This document shows, piece after piece, positions 34,901 through 45,270 of a stretch of 64,000 bases of DNA. Under the pieces are notes generated by a model. That model did not search any database. It saw only the letters and a list, made by a program, of their open reading frames with translations, and was not told the origin of the DNA. The DNA is taken from NCBI RefSeq assembly GCF_910594005.1, contig NC_057834.1:43494537-43558536 (forward strand), in the 5' to 3' direction. The DNA is from Cervus elaphus. Lineage: Eukaryota; Chordata; Mammalia; Artiodactyla; Cervidae. Each line of letters begins with the position of its first letter. The first letter of the stretch is position 1. The position numbers and the translations under genes are program-made.

Positions 34901-37007
34901 ACACCCTTACATTCTTGAGAGACACTCCCTGGGAGCGTGGAAAGCAGAGTGGACAGGTCAGCGACTTGCATTTTTGGCTTTCCCCCACCCATTAAGTACT
35001 CTCTGGGAGTCTCCTGGTGGGCTAGTGGTTAGGATTCTGGGCATTCACTGCCATGGCCCAGGTTCAATTACTGGTCGGGGAACTGGGATCCCACAAGCTG
35101 TGCAGTATGGCCAACAAAAGAACTACTCTCTGAAGTTTACTCTTGAATATGAAAAGTGGTCTGTGGGTGGGAAAGGGGAAGGAGACTGGTGCTTTCTTTC
35201 AGGACCGGACTTTCACCCTACATCTGATTTGTTTCTTTGTGTGTGGCTGTGCTGGGTCCTCATTGCTGAGTGGGCTCTTTAGTTGCAGCGACTGGGGAGT
35301 GGGGGCATATTCTCCAGGTGTGGTGCATGGAGTTCTCATTGCGGTGGCTTCTCTTGTTGCGGAGCATGGGGCTCTAAGGTGTGTTGGCTTCAGCAGTTGT
35401 GGCATGTAGGCTCAGTAGTTGTGACTCCCAAGCTCTAAATCACAGGCTCAATGGTCGTGGTGCTCAGGCTTAGTTGCTCCAAGGTAGATGAGATCTTTCC
35501 GGACCAGGGATCCAACCTGTGCCTCTTGTACTGGCAGGTGGATTCTTTACCACTGAGCCACCAGGGAAGCCTTACATCTGATTCTTAGAGTAACAGATGA
35601 GTTTCACGATTTATCTCTAAACTGGGGAGGATTATATATTTTTGTTTAACCTTCCTCTTCTTGTTTCCTCCATCTAGTTCAACAACTATACACAAGTCTA
35701 TACTGCTGGGTACTCCCAGCCCCTGGCTGGGAACTCTATTAACCCACAGCTATCTGTCTGGGACTGGAATTTACGCTACAGCAATAAACAAATACTACAA
35801 TTCCATAATCCTGGCTATGACCCAGAACACTGCCCAGATTCCTGGCTCCCTAGACAGCAGGTAAGGTGTCCAAAGTTCCTAAATTCCTTTGATTTTTCTC
35901 ACAGGCTCATCCTACTAGATGAGGAGAAGTGATAGTGTCTGAGTTCCTCATTCCCCTTCTGTTAGTTGCCATTTATAGTCCTAACTGTCCCCAGGAAGAC
36001 AGAAATCCTAGAAATCACAAACGGCATCTTTTTTTATCCTCCTCATTCTTATTAGTCTTCCTGTCTCATGCACACATTTTTATGTTTTCCTAAAATCAAC
36101 TTTAATCAGTCCTGAGGCCTAGTTTGAAGTATAATCAGGAGAGCAGATAAAGTGTTCTCAGGGGGAGGCTTGTACTTTGATCACCGGTGCAGTGTGCAGT
36201 GTGACAGCTGGACATTACTTCATGACCCAGGTTGGAGAAACTGGGGTCATCAGGTTTCTAGGTTGCCAGTTGATTTCCCTTTCCTCCTTAGCCAAGCTTC
36301 ATGGTTCCGGGCCCCCCCAGTTCTGTGTGGCTCTTCTCTAGAGGGGCCCTGACACCCCTGAATCAACTCTGTCCTTGGCGGGACAGTCCCTCCCTGCTGG
36401 CAGTCTCTTCTCGTTGGCTCCCTCGACCTGCTATTTCTTCTGAAAGCCTGGCTGATCAGGAGTGGGGGCTCCCCTCACATTGGGGTGCTTGCCCTTTACC
36501 CCCGGGACTGCTGCTGCCTGGATGTCTGGGACCCCAGATCAGGCTCTGGAGACGCTGCTACCTGAGGGGAAGGCCTGAGGTCCAGGTGCGAAGGGAAGAC
36601 AAAAATTGGGAGTGGGAGAAGGGGTCTGACTGCTGAACCAGATATTCTAGGAGAAACCAGATGTTTCCAGGAGGCAGAAGGGCAAGGGTTTGGGGGACTG
36701 GGAAGTGAGATACCATTCCTATTGGTATCAAAGTGGATAGATTTGGGAGTGTGGGAAAACTGCTTCTGGCTTATATCAAGTGGAACCTAGGGCAGAGTTG
36801 GAGGGGGAAAGGGAACTAAGAATTAAGGATCCTCTCTGCCTCTCTTCACCCTCTTCCCAGATGGGCCTCTCAGCTCCCACAATCTCTGGTCTCCAGGAGG
36901 AGCTATCCCACCTTCAGGAGTTATTAAGGAAATGGACACCACGGATATCTCCCGAGGATCACTCCAAGAAAAGAAACCCAAATACCATTCTCTCCCAATC
37001 CTGTTGA
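28945..37007 (+). CDS. MTMR11: MTMR11 myotubularin-related pseudophosphatase, complete CDS in 17 exons
   Basis: Coding exons: 28945-29010, 29370-29445, 30581-30702, 30929-30989, 31160-31302, 31745-31823, 31951-32086, 32337-32424, 32582-32670, 32756-32880, 33326-33392, 33617-33687, 34357-34523, 34783-34956, 35678-35860, 36292-36585, 36861-37007. They total 2088 nt, 695 codons plus stop. The protein opens MWWGGRGQSFNIAPQKEE, then has a PH-GRAM-like region (about residues 40-190) and a myotubularin phosphatase-like domain (about 200-560). Where active myotubularins have the HCSDGWDRT loop, this one reads VVLQERGDRDFN (around residues 371-381), with no catalytic cysteine. It is therefore a dead phosphatase of the MTMR10/11/12 group, expected to act as a scaffold or adaptor for active family members (inferred). 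The exon 2 acceptor at 29,369 was chosen because it keeps the recalled mammalian sequence SVQ...MPEPRSRQ; its pyrimidine tract is poor. The last 15 or so human residues are absent (see findings). Confidence 0.93.
30305..30456 (+). mobile_element. 5'-truncated Bov-tA SINE
   Basis: Bov-tA 3' half: GCAACCCACTCCAGTAG through GAGTCGGACACGACTGAGCG and a (CACT)n tail. Bracketed by a perfect 10-bp duplication AAGGGCTAAC (30,295 and 30,457). It lies 125 nt upstream of MTMR11 exon 3. Confidence 0.93.
33050..33260 (-). mobile_element. Old L1 (L1M-type) 3' fragment
   Basis: TTTATTGAAATATAATTTACATACC, AAATTCACCC, TGTACAATTCAATGCAT and GTTGTACAACCATCAC are typical strings of ancient L1 3' ends. In the MTMR11 intron between exons 10 and 11, ending about 65 nt before exon 11. 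Confidence 0.7.
33836..33970 (+). mobile_element. 5'-truncated Bov-tA SINE
   Basis: Bov-tA 3' portion from GAAGATCCTCTGGAGAAGG to GACTGAGCGACTTCACTTTC. Flanked by ACTCGTG at 33,829 and 33,971. Confidence 0.9.
35006..35123 (+). mobile_element. CHR-type SINE beside the MTMR11 exon 14 donor
   Basis: GGAGTCTCCTGGTGGGCTAG, the B-box region GGTTCAATTACTGG and a short AACAAAAGAA tail. Perfect 9-bp duplication TACTCTCTG at 34,997 and 35,124. It starts about 50 nt after the splice donor. Confidence 0.88.
35230..35573 (-). mobile_element. CHR-type long SINE
   Basis: Reverse CHR: a GTTGCGGAGCATGGGGCTCT-type body, then ACCAGGGATCCAACCTGTGC and TTTACCACTGAGCCACCAGG. Perfect 10-bp duplication ACATCTGATT at 35,220 and 35,574. 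Confidence 0.88.
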
Positions 37008-37084
37008 AATTGGCTTTCTCACGGGGCAGGACAGAAGGTGGTCTGGGGTGAGGGAGAGTTTTGTCTAATCCTTCGGTTTTTCTT

Positions 37085-37286
37085 GGACTTCTTGGTGTCT
37101 CAGACGGTAAAGGGTCTGCCTACAATGCAGGAGACCAGGGTTCCATCCCTGGGTCGGGAAGATCCCCTGGAGAAGGAAATGGCAACCCACTGCAGTACTT
37201 TTGCCTGGAGAATCCCATGAACGGAGGATCTTGTTAGGCTACAGTCCATGAGGTCGCAAAGAGTCGGACACGACTGAGCGACTTCA
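37085..37286 (+). mobile_element. Full-length Bov-tA SINE in MTMR11 3'UTR
   Basis: GGACTTCTTGGTGTCTCAG through AGTCGGACACGACTGAGCG. A perfect 14-bp target-site duplication CTTCGGTTTTTCTT lies at 37,071-37,084 and 37,287-37,300. It sits 77 nt after the stop codon. Confidence 0.95.
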
Positions 37287-37713
37287 CTTCGGTTTTTCTT
37301 ACCTCGTCTTGCTGCCTCGGCTTTCATAAACATCACTGACCTGAGTTTCTATTGCAGATAAGCGGTGCTAACCTTATCCAACTCTTACCCTGCCTTGTTT
37401 GGTTTAAATAGTTCTTGTCATTTGAAGAATTAAGAAACAAAAACAATCCAGAACACTTCTTTTTTCAGGGCAAGTCCATGCCTTTGGGATGGAAATTTTG
37501 GATATCGCGCTGGTAAATTGTGATAATCAGGTATACTGTTTATCAGTGCTAACAAGATGGCCTACAGGCCTCCTTCTCACCTCCTCTTGCTGCTTCTTTA
37601 ATTCCAATTTCTATTTCTTCCCTTATAGTTTTCAATGGGTATGGAGTATACATGGGACACCCCATCTCTTCCAATTATATATTTTCGTGGTGACATTTCT
37701 ATTTAAGGAGTTC

Positions 37714-37719
37714 ATTAAA
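37714..37719 (+). terminator. MTMR11: Candidate MTMR11 polyadenylation signal ATTAAA
   Basis: The common variant hexamer ATTAAA is followed about 30 nt later by a TTTGTGTCTG stretch that could serve as the downstream element. A second ATTAAA lies at about 37,761. Confidence 0.4.
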
Positions 37720-37740
37720 GCACAATATTTATACACGCCG

Positions 37741-38399
37741 CTGGCATTATTTGTGTCTGATTAAAGGAACCTTAAGTAAGGAAGTGGTGGGAGAGGAGGG
37801 AAGGGAATGTGACCCACGCATCGACCATACTACTGCTAAGGAAGTAAGGGGCTGGGTTGCGTGAGGCGCTGCAGGATTCACAATTTAAGGTCCTCTCTTC
37901 CGTGCAGACGGGGCAAAGGCACACCCAGATGTTGCTGGGGTTCAGGGTGTGCTCTAGAGGTCGAGGTCGAGGCCTCTGGGCTTCAGTATCAAATCCCCGT
38001 CAGCTTCGGTACCACCCCACCTCCGAGCCTCAGGTTCCCCTCACCCTCTATGCAGTGACTAGGCGAGCTCAGACATTCCATAATTCCCTCCCTGAGGAAA
38101 AAGGAAATACCTCAAGCCCAGGCCTGGGCTGTGAGGCCGCATCTGTTCAAGGACTGCGGACTGGAGTGGACGGTTGTCCCCACGCCCTGCGTTGAGGGGT
38201 TCCTCTGCACACCCTCCTAAGAGGGGAAAAAAGGCTACAAAACACATGAAAACAAAAGTTTTGTTCTCCCAGCTTCTGAAGTGACACTTTCGGGAGCAGT
38301 GTGACCCTTTCACTTCTAACATTGCCTTAAAAGACACAGAACCTTTCCTTTTCACGTTCCCCGCCCTATCCGCTCACAGCAGCACTTCTGCACAGGACC
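37741..38399. other. MTMR11-SF3B4 intergenic spacer
   Basis: About 650 bp with no interspersed repeat. The segment 37,857-38,195 is open for 112 codons but I recognise no protein family. The spacer probably carries SF3B4 upstream elements. Confidence 0.45.
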
Positions 38400-38592
38400 G
38401 TGGACTGAAGTGCACCACTGCCTCAGCCGCTTCCAGTCCCAGCGTTTTCTAAGATGGCCGAGGCCGCTTCCGGCTCCTCCCCTGCCGCGGCCCCGCCCAC
38501 CACCTCACGCCAGCCTTCGCCTCGGAAGTAGAAGTAGTGACTGAGGTCAGGGGGCGGGATCGCTGCCTGGAGACGGCGGGAGCGCTTTCGCC
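38400..38592 (+). promoter_or_regulatory. SF3B4: CpG-rich SF3B4 promoter with YY1- and ETS-like motifs
   Basis: Just upstream of the SF3B4 start codon, base composition switches to CpG-rich. There is a YY1-type AAGATGGC at 38,451, an ETS-type CTTCCGG at 38,467 and a reverse-oriented ETS-type CGGAAGT at 38,523. No TATA box is visible. This is the usual arrangement for a housekeeping splicing gene. The exact transcription start cannot be read from sequence. Confidence 0.6.
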
Positions 38593-41500
38593 ATGGCGGC
38601 CGGGCCGATCTCCGAGCGAAACCAGGGTGACTGGAGGGGACAAACCCAGAATGGACTCTGGGGGTTTGGGGGACCTCGTAGCAATGTTTCCGCTGGGGCG
38701 GGAGATTTTACCTTTCCGAAGGGCGCGAGACTGGTCCCGATGCCTTATGGGGACGGGATGGACAGGCTTGAGGCCTGTAGTTGTGATGCTGTGTCCTAGC
38801 CTCTGCTGCCTTCCCACTCAGGAAAAAAAAAAAAAAGAAAGACAAAGAAAAGTTACAGAGTGAACTTGCACCGTAACTCTAAATTAGACTTAAGAATGTC
38901 TATTTTCTGAAAAGGAGGAGCTTCTAAAAGCTTAATCTAACGCCTTTTTTTTTTTTCTTACTCTTTGCTCTTCTACCCCATCTCCACCCCCACTTCCTCT
39001 GCCTGGGTTCCATCTTCATGTTACCGCTACCTCCTTATTTCCCCTCATCTCTGTCCTCACCTCCTAATCCTGTCCTCCAGATGCCACTGTGTACGTGGGC
39101 GGCCTCGATGAGAAGGTTAGCGAACCACTGCTGTGGGAACTATTTCTCCAGGCAGGGCCAGTAGTGAACACGCACATGCCAAAAGATAGAGTCACTGGTC
39201 AGCACCAAGGTGAGTACACGGCAAAAAGTGCAGTTATGAATAAGAGGGGACAGACTGCTCCTGGAGGTCCCCAGTGGTGTTAACTGTTTTGGAGTGAGCA
39301 AACTAAAGACTTTGTTTCTGGAACTATTCTCAATTGAAGTTGGGATTCTTATTTCTTATCCTTTGTGCTTTAGAAGGCAAATGAGTTATAAACTCGTTTT
39401 TAATCACTTCAGTTGCTAACTTCTTCTTTTCCATTTCCCCAGGCTATGGCTTTGTGGAATTCTTGAGTGAGGAAGATGCTGACTATGCCATTAAGATCAT
39501 GAACATGATCAAACTCTATGGGAAGCCAATCCGGGTGAACAAGGCATCAGCTCACAACAAAAACCTGGATGTGGGGGCCAACATTTTTATTGGGAACCTG
39601 GACCCAGAGATTGATGAGAAGTTGCTTTATGATACTTTTAGCGCCTTTGGGGTCATCTTACAAACCCCCAAGATTATGCGGGACCCTGACACAGGCAACT
39701 CCAAAGGTTATGCTTTTATTAATTTTGCTTCATTTGATGCTTCGGATGCAGCGATTGAGGCCATGAATGGGCAGTACCTCTGTAACCGCCCAATCACTGT
39801 GTCCTATGCATTCAAGAAGGACTCCAAGGGTGAGCGCCATGGCTCAGCCGCTGAAAGACTTCTGGCAGCACAGAACCCACTCTCCCAGGCTGACCGCCCG
39901 CATCAGCTGTTTGCAGATGCACCCCCTCCACCATCTGCTCCCAATCCTGTGGTATCATCATTGGGATCTGGGCTTCCTCCACCAGGTAAAGCTTTTGATA
40001 AAAAATGTTTGTCTTGGGTTGGGAAGGGTGGGGCCAGGAAGAAGGAAAAAGAACCTGGCAAGGAGGGGACATTGACTCATTAGGTGATGAGAAAGGGGTT
40101 GAGGGATGATGATTGTGGTGGGAAGAAAGTTGTTGAGTTTCTCCAGAAGGTGGTTGTTCGAGTCATTTAATGTTGCTTCTGACTTTAGAGAGCTGGGAGG
40201 AGGGGAAAAGAGCTCATTCTGCCTGGAGAGGCCAGGATGGAACAGGCTTTCTAAAGGCACTCTCTGCTCACTATCTTTAACTGTTTTTCCGTTTTCTCTA
40301 TAGGCATGCCTCCTCCTGGCTCCTTTCCACCTCCAGTACCGCCTCCTGGAGCCCTTCCTCCTGGGATACCCCCAGCCATGCCACCACCACCTATGCCTCC
40401 TGGGGCTGGAGGACATGGCCCCCCATCAGCGGGAACCCCAGGGGCTGGACATCCTGGACACGGACACTCACATCCTCACCCATTCCCACCGGGTGGGATG
40501 CCCCATCCAGGTGGGTGTTCTTTGCTGGGAAGGAGAGGGAAGAGCTTGGTGGAAGAGCTCTGTCAGTACTTAATGCTGCTGTTCTTTGTCCTTTAACAAT
40601 ATTAGATAGTGCCCAAGCTCTCCTTTCTTTCAGACATTCTTTTATGAAAATAAACGCAAGCTACTTTACTGTTTATTTTAACAACCATCATGCTGTCTTC
40701 ATTTCTTGTTTAAGTTTTACCAAAGAGAACAACAGGCTCTTCTGCATTGGTAGGTGGGTTCTTTACCACTAGCGCCACCTGAGAAGCCCAGGATCTCCTA
40801 TCCTCATTATTTCACACCTAATTTATTTTAGTAATATCCTAACTGACACTTTGACTCTAGTTATCTCTACTTTGATTGACTATCTTAGAGTAATTTTTCT
40901 TAAATACAGATATTCACACACCTTTGCTCATAATTCTACTGTTGTTCCCTTTTACTTACAGAATGAAACCCAAACTCGCTATCATAGCATTCTAGGCGTT
41001 GCATGATCTGGCTCCTGCAGCTTACTCCATAACTGCAAGCTGTTTTACTGGTTTTCCTTTAACATACTGTGCTGTTGATCACATTCATGCTTTGCACCTG
41101 CTGATTTTTTTCTGCCTGGAATGTTCTTTTCCCACTCTGTTGTCCACCTGAAAAATTCCTGTTCATCCTTAAGAATTAGATCTTTGCTGTGACGGTGTCT
41201 CTGTTGTCTTCCCAGATTCTATTCAGTAGAATAATCACGCCATTCTGCAGCACTGTTACAGTGCCTAAATCATGGAAGGAGGGAACGGGCTTCAGGGAGT
41301 AGGGAGCGTTGGGTAGTTGGTTGATTTAGTCTCTTGGGATGGAGTCAAGGATAAGGGCACTTTTTACCAGCTTTAATTTCTGTATTCTATCTGATGTCAC
41401 TTTGTTCATTTTCTTCTCTGTCTTGTTTTCTTTGCCCTCCTGTCTAACTTTCTTTTGTCTCCTTTCTCATTGTGTCTTGTGTCCTCATAGGTATGTCTCA

Positions 41501-42051
41501 GATGCAGCTGGCCCACCATGGCCCTCATGGCTTAGGGCACCCCCACGCTGGGCCCCCTGGCTCTGGGGGACAGCCACCACCCCGACCACCACCTGGAATG
41601 CCTCATCCTGGACCTCCTCCAATGGGCATGCCCCCCCGAGGGCCTCCATTTGGCTCTCCCATGGGTGAGTAGTCTTTAGCCACCTCCCTGATCCTCACAT
41701 TTTGTTCTTGCAGCTTCTTTTGTCACACCTCTTATCCCCTGCACTTTCTTTTCTTTCTTCTATTTCTTTTCACTGTCTCCCTGTGTATCCTCTCCCTACA
41801 TTGTCCCAATATGAACTGTCTTCTATTCCTTGTTTTTACTAAGTTTTCCTTTTTTACCTGCAGGTCACCCAGGTCCTATGCCTCCGCATGGTATGCGTGG
41901 ACCTCCTCCACTGATGCCTCCTCATGGATACACTGGCCCTCCACGACCTCCACCCTACGGCTACCAGCGGGGGCCTCTCCCTCCACCCAGACCCACTCCC
42001 CGACCTCCAGTTCCCCCTCGAGGCCCACTTCGAGGCCCTCTCCCTCAGTGA
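38593..42051 (+). CDS. SF3B4: SF3B4 (SAP49/SF3b49), U2 snRNP SF3b subunit, complete CDS in 6 exons
   Basis: Exons: 38593-38626, 39081-39209, 39443-39985, 40304-40510, 41491-41664, 41864-42051. They total 1275 nt, 424 codons, matching the human protein length. The protein begins [11 protein letters not shown] and has two RRM domains. RRM1 (about residues 13-91) has RNP2 VYVGGL and RNP1 GYGFVEF. RRM2 (about 100-179) has RNP2 IFIGNL and RNP1 KGYAFINF. From about residue 210 to the end it is a Pro/Gly/His-rich low-complexity tail split over exons 3-6. SF3B4 is part of the SF3b complex, contacts pre-mRNA near the branch site and binds SF3B2 (family knowledge); haploinsufficiency in human causes Nager acrofacial dysostosis. 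The Met in exon 1 sits in a good context (GCCATGG). Confidence 0.97.
40735..40790 (-). mobile_element. Short Bov-tA remnant in SF3B4 intron 4
   Basis: Only the terminal piece is present: CTGCATTGGTAGGTGGGTTC, TTTACCACTAGCGCCACCTG, AGAAGCCC. Confidence 0.75.
40900..41230 (+). repeat. LINE-2-like relic
   Basis: Recognised from the L2-type order: GAATGAAACCCAAACTCGC, GCATGATCTGGCTCCTGC, TTTGCACCTGCTGATTTTT, CTGCCTGGAATGTTC. In SF3B4 intron 4; no function suggested. Confidence 0.6.
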
Positions 42052-42275
42052 TTTCTCATTGTTTTTCCTCCTGTCGTAGCCTCCCAATATCTATTCACTT
42101 CCTTGGACCAATCAGAGTTGCTATAGCTCGGAGGGGCTAAGGCGCTAATCCCTCTCAGGCCTTTCTTTTGTAAGTGTAATTTTTTCACAGGAGGCTTCAT
42201 TATTATTATTTTTTCTATGTTGGCCCTAAGTGTTTTACAAATACCCAGAGAAAATTAAACTAAACTCCTTGTTTA
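42052..42275 (+). other. SF3B4: SF3B4 short 3'UTR
   Basis: About 220 nt from the TGA to just past an ATTAAA hexamer. The segment contains a TTATTATTATTTTTT run and no interspersed repeat. Confidence 0.7.
42254..42259 (+). terminator. SF3B4: SF3B4 polyadenylation signal ATTAAA
   Basis: ATTAAA is followed by a TTGTTTATCGTTTGTGGTG region, a good GT-rich downstream element. No AATAAA lies nearby. Confidence 0.65.
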
Positions 42276-42579
42276 TCGTTTGTGGTGCTTAACTTGACAG
42301 AATAACTTCTTTTTCTCTGAGAAGAGATGTCAGTATATTGGGAGAAGAACGGTAAGGTAGGAGTGAGGGTGTTTATTCCAAGTTTTAAAGACTTACTCTA
42401 TAATGTGCTATTGCAAGTGCTGGACTGCTCTGTACTGCAGCACTTGATTCATTACATCAAAGTTATACATAAGATGAAGACCCAGTGTCTGTGGCATAGA
42501 GTTATTGTGAGGATTAAGTGAGAAGAGAAGTAAGTTCCTGGAAATAAGATGGCAAAAATAGGAAGTAACATGCACAAAG

Positions 42580-42850
42580 CTATTCATTGCAGCACTATTT
42601 GTAATAACAGATTGGAAACAATTCTCATATCAGTCAGTAGGGAACTGGTTGAATAAACTGGTAAATTTATACAATAGAGTACTAAGCAGCAGTAAAAAGG
42701 AATGAGGGAGACTACACACTGATTGAAGAGATCACGAGGCTATATTAAGTGAAGAAAGTAGCATGTAGAACAGAGTGTGTAATGTGTTTTCCTATCTAAA
42801 GGGTGACACATAATGTATATTATACATTTGTCTCCATTTTAAAACTGGAA
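42580..42850 (+). mobile_element. Old L1 ORF2-end fragment
   Basis: GCTATTCATTGCAGCACTATTTGT, GGTTGAATAAACTGGTAAAT and TACTAAGCAGCAGTAAAAAG follow the L1 ORF2 tail. Degenerate. Confidence 0.7.
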
Positions 42851-42856
42851 GGCTAG

Positions 42857-42966
42857 GGCTGCCCTGGAGCTCCAGAGGTTAAGACTGTGCTTCCACTGCA
42901 AGGACCACAGATCCAGTCCCTAGTCGGGGAGTTAAGATCCCACATGCTACACAGCCAGAAAAAGGA
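42857..42966 (+). mobile_element. CHR-type SINE
   Basis: AGGGCTGCCCTGGAGCTCCAG ... GTCCCTAGTCGGGGAGTTAAG with an A-rich end; inserted at the end of the neighbouring L1 relic. Confidence 0.75.
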
Positions 42967-43509
42967 AGGATAAACCATAAACTAATGGAAATTGATACCC
43001 ACTGGGGAAAGGGATATGGAGGGAAACTGGATTTCTCAAGCATACTATGTTACTGTGGAACAGTTTATCTTAAATGGTAGCAAAGCAATTGCAATGGGAC
43101 TAGGAATTCAGTAATCCTTCATTTTCTTTTGTTCTTTATACTGCCAAATATCTTGGGTAAGGGATTTGTATCTTATTCCTATTTCTTTTCTCCTCAATCC
43201 TTCCAAACCTGATTTCCATCATATTTAAATCTGTGCTCAGACTTTTAAGTAACTAGATCAAATCCAGTGGCCTATTCTGTCCTTTGCCACATTTAATCCT
43301 GTTATATCATCCTCATCTCCAAAGCTCTTTTTGGCTTATGTAACCACGGACTTTCTTACACTCTAGGCAAGAAAAGGTAAGCCTGGCCCTCTTGTTCTTT
43401 TGCATCATTCTCATTCAGGTAATGAAGTACACACAAGGGCTCTGCTGGTGGCCGCTGAAGATACAAAGATGAGCAGGGCAGTTCTGCTGTCTGATCATTA
43501 CCAGGGGGG

Positions 43510-43716
43510 TGTGAAAGTGTTAGTCACTCAGTTGTGTCTGACTCTTTGTGTCCCCACGGATCATAGCCCACAAGGCTTCTCCGTCCATGGAATTCTCCAG
43601 GCAAGAACACGGGAGTGGGTTGCCATTTCCTTCTTGGGCATCTTCCCAATCCAGGGATCAAACCTGGGTCTCCCACATTGCAGGCAGTCTCTACCAGTCT
43701 GAGCCACCAGGGCAGT
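43510..43716 (-). mobile_element. Bov-tA SINE
   Basis: Reverse Bov-tA from AGTGTTAGTCACTCAGTTG to TCTGAGCCACCAGGGCAG, a few percent diverged. Confidence 0.9.
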
Positions 43717-44321
43717 AGACTGATACGTAAGAGATTACTTTGAAACAAAATACTTGGAGAGCGTAAGGAAGGGTATCCAACCTGCCCTGAAAGTCCCAAG
43801 AAAATTTCCTGGGAGAATGACAGTTGAATGATCTTGAAGGTTAGAAGCTTCTCAGACAAAGATGAAGGGAAGCTCATTTCAGATCTGTGGGATGCTTTTG
43901 AGCAGAAGTAAGAGACCGATAAGTAACAGTGTTTAATGTGCTAAAGCTAAAGCTGTTCAGTGCTGGAGGCAGGGTGAGGTCAGAACCAGTCAGGGAGTGC
44001 CCAAAGATTAGTTCTCAGCCCTTCTCACATTGTGGCACAGAGAACATTTCAAACAGCACACAGATAGGATGCTTCAGGCTTTAGACTATTGACTTAAGAA
44101 TTCTAGCTATCCCAGGCTCTGCCTAGCAGTCCAAAATGCTGAGGGAATTAACATCATTGTCAAGACACGCTGGCTAGGAAGCTGCTCCATGATGGGAAGC
44201 CACAGTGGGGATTTAAGCAAGGAGATGGCAGATTTGGTGTTTTAGAATCATGGTTGCACCATAGAGGGTAGATTTGGGGGAGACAAAGACTGTTAGGCTA
44301 TGCATCTGGCAACAGCTCAGG

Positions 44322-44548
44322 TGAGAGAGTGTGTGTGTGTGCTCAGATGCTCAGTTGTGTCCGACTTGGCGACCCCATGGACTGTAGCCTGCCAGGCTCC
44401 TCTGTCCATGGGATTTCCCAGGCAAGCATACTGGAGTGGGTTGTCATTTCCTCCTCCAGGGGATCTTCCTGACCCAGGGATTGAACCAGCATCTCCTGTG
44501 TCTCCTGCATTGGCAGGTGGACTCTGCCACTTTACCATTGGGAAGCCT
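44322..44548 (-). mobile_element. Bov-tA SINE
   Basis: Reverse Bov-tA from GCTCAGTTGTGTCCGACTTG to TTTACCATTGGGAAGCC, with a short GT-rich tail on the left. It interrupts an older unassigned repeat. Confidence 0.9.
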
Positions 44549-44779
44549 CTGGTGGGGAGATACTTAAAAAGCAAGTTAGGACTTGGTATCAGATTGGGTA
44601 CAATTAATAAAGGGAAGAGCGGAATCAAAGATGAGAGTATGCAGCAGGAAGAACTTGGGGAAGCAGGATAAAAATGATAAGCACAATTTTGGGTATGTTG
44701 ACTTTGAAGTGTGTTGGAAGCTGTGCAGGTTGAGTCATATAGTGGATGTCTGATTACATATGCCAAAAGTTTGAGGGAA

Positions 44780-44895
44780 GGACTTCTCTGGCGGTTCAGG
44801 GGTTAAGACTCTGTGCTTCCCCTGCAGGGTATACAGGTTTCATCCCTGCTCCTGGAACTGAGAGCCTGCATGCAGCACTTACATTGACCAAATGA
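44780..44895 (+). mobile_element. CHR-type SINE
   Basis: GGACTTCTCTGGCGGTTCAG, then GGTTTCATCCCTGCTCCTGG. The 3' tail is degraded. Confidence 0.75.
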
Positions 44896-45175
44896 AAAAT
44901 TTGGGGGAAGATTAGACATGGTATTTCACATCATGACTGGAGGCCAGGCTTCTGAGTAACAAGGGGACGAACTGACCACCTTAATTTCAAGCAGAGTTCT
45001 GCTATATGTGGTCATAAGCTGAGGTCCCAGAAACGCTTGGAACCTGGCATAGCCAGCAGCTGGATCCTGGCCCCACACACCAGAGGCCAACACTGGAGCA
45101 TCCCCAGGTGTTGGGAAGCTTTGTCTCAGTCTCTGTGTGCTTTCTGCCTTCAGGTTACCTATCAAATGAATGGAT

Positions 45176-45270
45176 TCTTCTGAGATCTCACTTCCTTGAC
45201 TGGAGATTGAACCTGGGCTGTGGCAGTGAAAACCTGGAATCCTAACCACTAGGCCACCAGGGAACTCCTA
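45176..45270 (-). mobile_element. CHR-type SINE fragment
   Basis: GGAGATTGAACCTGGGCTGTG and CCTAACCACTAGGCCACCAGG mark the reverse CHR head. Confidence 0.7.

Larger units (their letters stand above)
37008..37740 (+). other. MTMR11: MTMR11 3'UTR, containing a Bov-tA SINE
   Basis: From the stop codon to the ATTAAA at 37,714 there is no conserved coding signal. About 200 nt of the region is a SINE insertion (37,085-37,286). The 3' end is placed just after the variant hexamer ATTAAA, the only plausible signal before the SF3B4 promoter. Confidence 0.5.

Noticed and set aside
37857..38195. A 112-codon + strand ORF between MTMR11 and SF3B4
   Set aside because: It matches no family I know, has no splice partner in frame and lies in the GC-rising SF3B4 upstream region where stop codons are rarer. 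Treated as chance.
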